From B30-G6 sp963701385 (lineage in GTDB: Bacteria; Desulfobacterota; Desulfobacteria; Desulfobacterales; B30-G6), in NCBI GenBank assembly GCA_963701385.1, contig CAVOZW010000016.1, forward strand, positions 62,001 through 126,000: DNA of 64,000 bases, written 5' to 3'. The notes below the pieces were generated by a model that worked only from the letters and a program-made list of their open reading frames with translations, did not search any database and was not told where the DNA came from. Positions 63,785-64,000 of this stretch are shown here, piece after piece (the first letter of the stretch is position 1; every line of letters starts with the position of its first letter). Position numbers and translations under genes: made by a program.

Positions 63785-64000
63785 CTATTTCTGTGCGGCC
63801 CGAATATCTTTGTACAGCTGAATGATTTCCTGGTTGCCACCAAGAACCGTATCGATATTGGCAGAAATTTTATCTGCAAATCCCGTCAGATCCGTTTCAA
63901 TGATTTGAATACCTTTTTTCTTAAATGCCGCAAGCGCAGCCTCATCATCCTTGTCCGACCACGCTTTAACCGCTGGTTGAATTTCTACGGCTGTTTCTGT
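63785..64000 (-). CDS. dctP: TRAP transporter periplasmic binding protein DctP, C-terminal fragment
   Basis: The last 71 codons are in the window, ending at TAG 63787-63785. The segment VEIQPAVKAWSDKDDEAALA, then FKKKGIQIIETDLTGFADK and the final IIQLYKDIRAAQK are the typical helical end of DctP-family binding proteins. The ligand-binding Arg region is outside the window. DctP captures an organic acid, possibly the substrate of the island downstream. Confidence 0.82.
   Translation of the reverse strand, partial: TETAVEIQPAVKAWSDKDDEAALAAFKKKGIQIIETDLTGFADKISANIDTVLGGNQEIIQLYKDIRAAQK

Noticed and set aside
1..64000. CRISPR arrays, tRNA or rRNA genes, B12 riboswitch boxes, complete insertion sequences
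   Set aside because: Looked for regular direct repeats, tRNA T-loop patterns, B12-box sequence upstream of the mutase genes and transposase motifs; none was convincing.

Overview
The window comes from a sulfate-reducing member of the Desulfobacterota, most likely order Desulfobacterales. The main evidence is the minus-strand locus dsrA-dsrB-dsrD-dsrN (18.5-22.9 kb), supported by a periplasmic tetraheme c3-type cytochrome, a Moco/tungsten-cofactor gene set, tungsten aldehyde oxidoreductases, and a gene style rich in overlaps and AAGGAGG-type ribosome binding sites. No rRNA, tRNA, CRISPR array or complete insertion sequence was seen.

Layout. 0-1.5 kb: end of dnaJ, queD, a palindromic repeat and pyrE behind a terminator-like leader. 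1.6-8.0 kb: a tightly packed envelope operon, tolC-like, ftsE, ftsX, envC-like, ctpA and yibQ-like, for septal peptidoglycan splitting. 8.2-11 kb (minus): prmA, a radical SAM protein and moaB. 11.5-17.7 kb (plus): mobA, moaE, moaC, rmuC, mltA, tatB (frame broken near its end), tatC and the tetraheme cytochrome. 17.7-25 kb (minus): dsrA, dsrB, dsrD and dsrN, followed by a methyltransferase with a winged-helix-like N-terminus, and preceded by an unrecognised protein and a TPR protein. 25-27.7 kb: a small unknown protein, a dapA-family gene, a terminator, a MITE-like repeat and a zinc/iron-cluster protein. 28-31 kb: glpA and glpB. 30.8-35 kb (minus): polyamine-type ABC transporter potDABC. 35-38.5 kb: a GHMP kinase, a DHH phosphoesterase and a HAD phosphatase. 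38.5-44.2 kb: a dead ABC-ATPase fragment, a glycerophosphodiesterase, and a three-gene ABC importer of the ferric/phosphosugar family. 44.7-48.7 kb: a PPC-domain protein, ilvE, a UDP-glucose pyrophosphorylase gene with a frame break, and a double UspA protein.

48.7-64 kb is the most distinctive part. It is a collinear minus-strand catabolic island, in transcription order: TRAP transporter dctP-dctQ-dctM, an aldehyde:ferredoxin oxidoreductase (AOR), the large subunit of a B12-dependent acyl-CoA mutase, a class III aminotransferase, a CaiB-type CoA transferase (frame broken), the B12-binding mutase subunit, a LUD-domain remnant, a malonyl-CoA-synthetase-like ligase, the mutase chaperone MeaB, a glutamate dehydrogenase remnant, a second AOR and a radical SAM protein. 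The set could convert a beta- or omega-amino acid to an aldehyde, then a dicarboxylate, then its CoA ester, and finally rearrange the skeleton. 3-Aminoisobutyrate to succinyl-CoA is the simplest fit. This is inference.

Several genes after 46 kb carry single extra bases that break otherwise well-conserved frames. Whether these are sequencing errors or real decay cannot be decided from the sequence alone. A second recurring theme is a strong hairpin without a U-tract directly behind the binding-protein gene in all three importers, and also between dsrB and dsrD.
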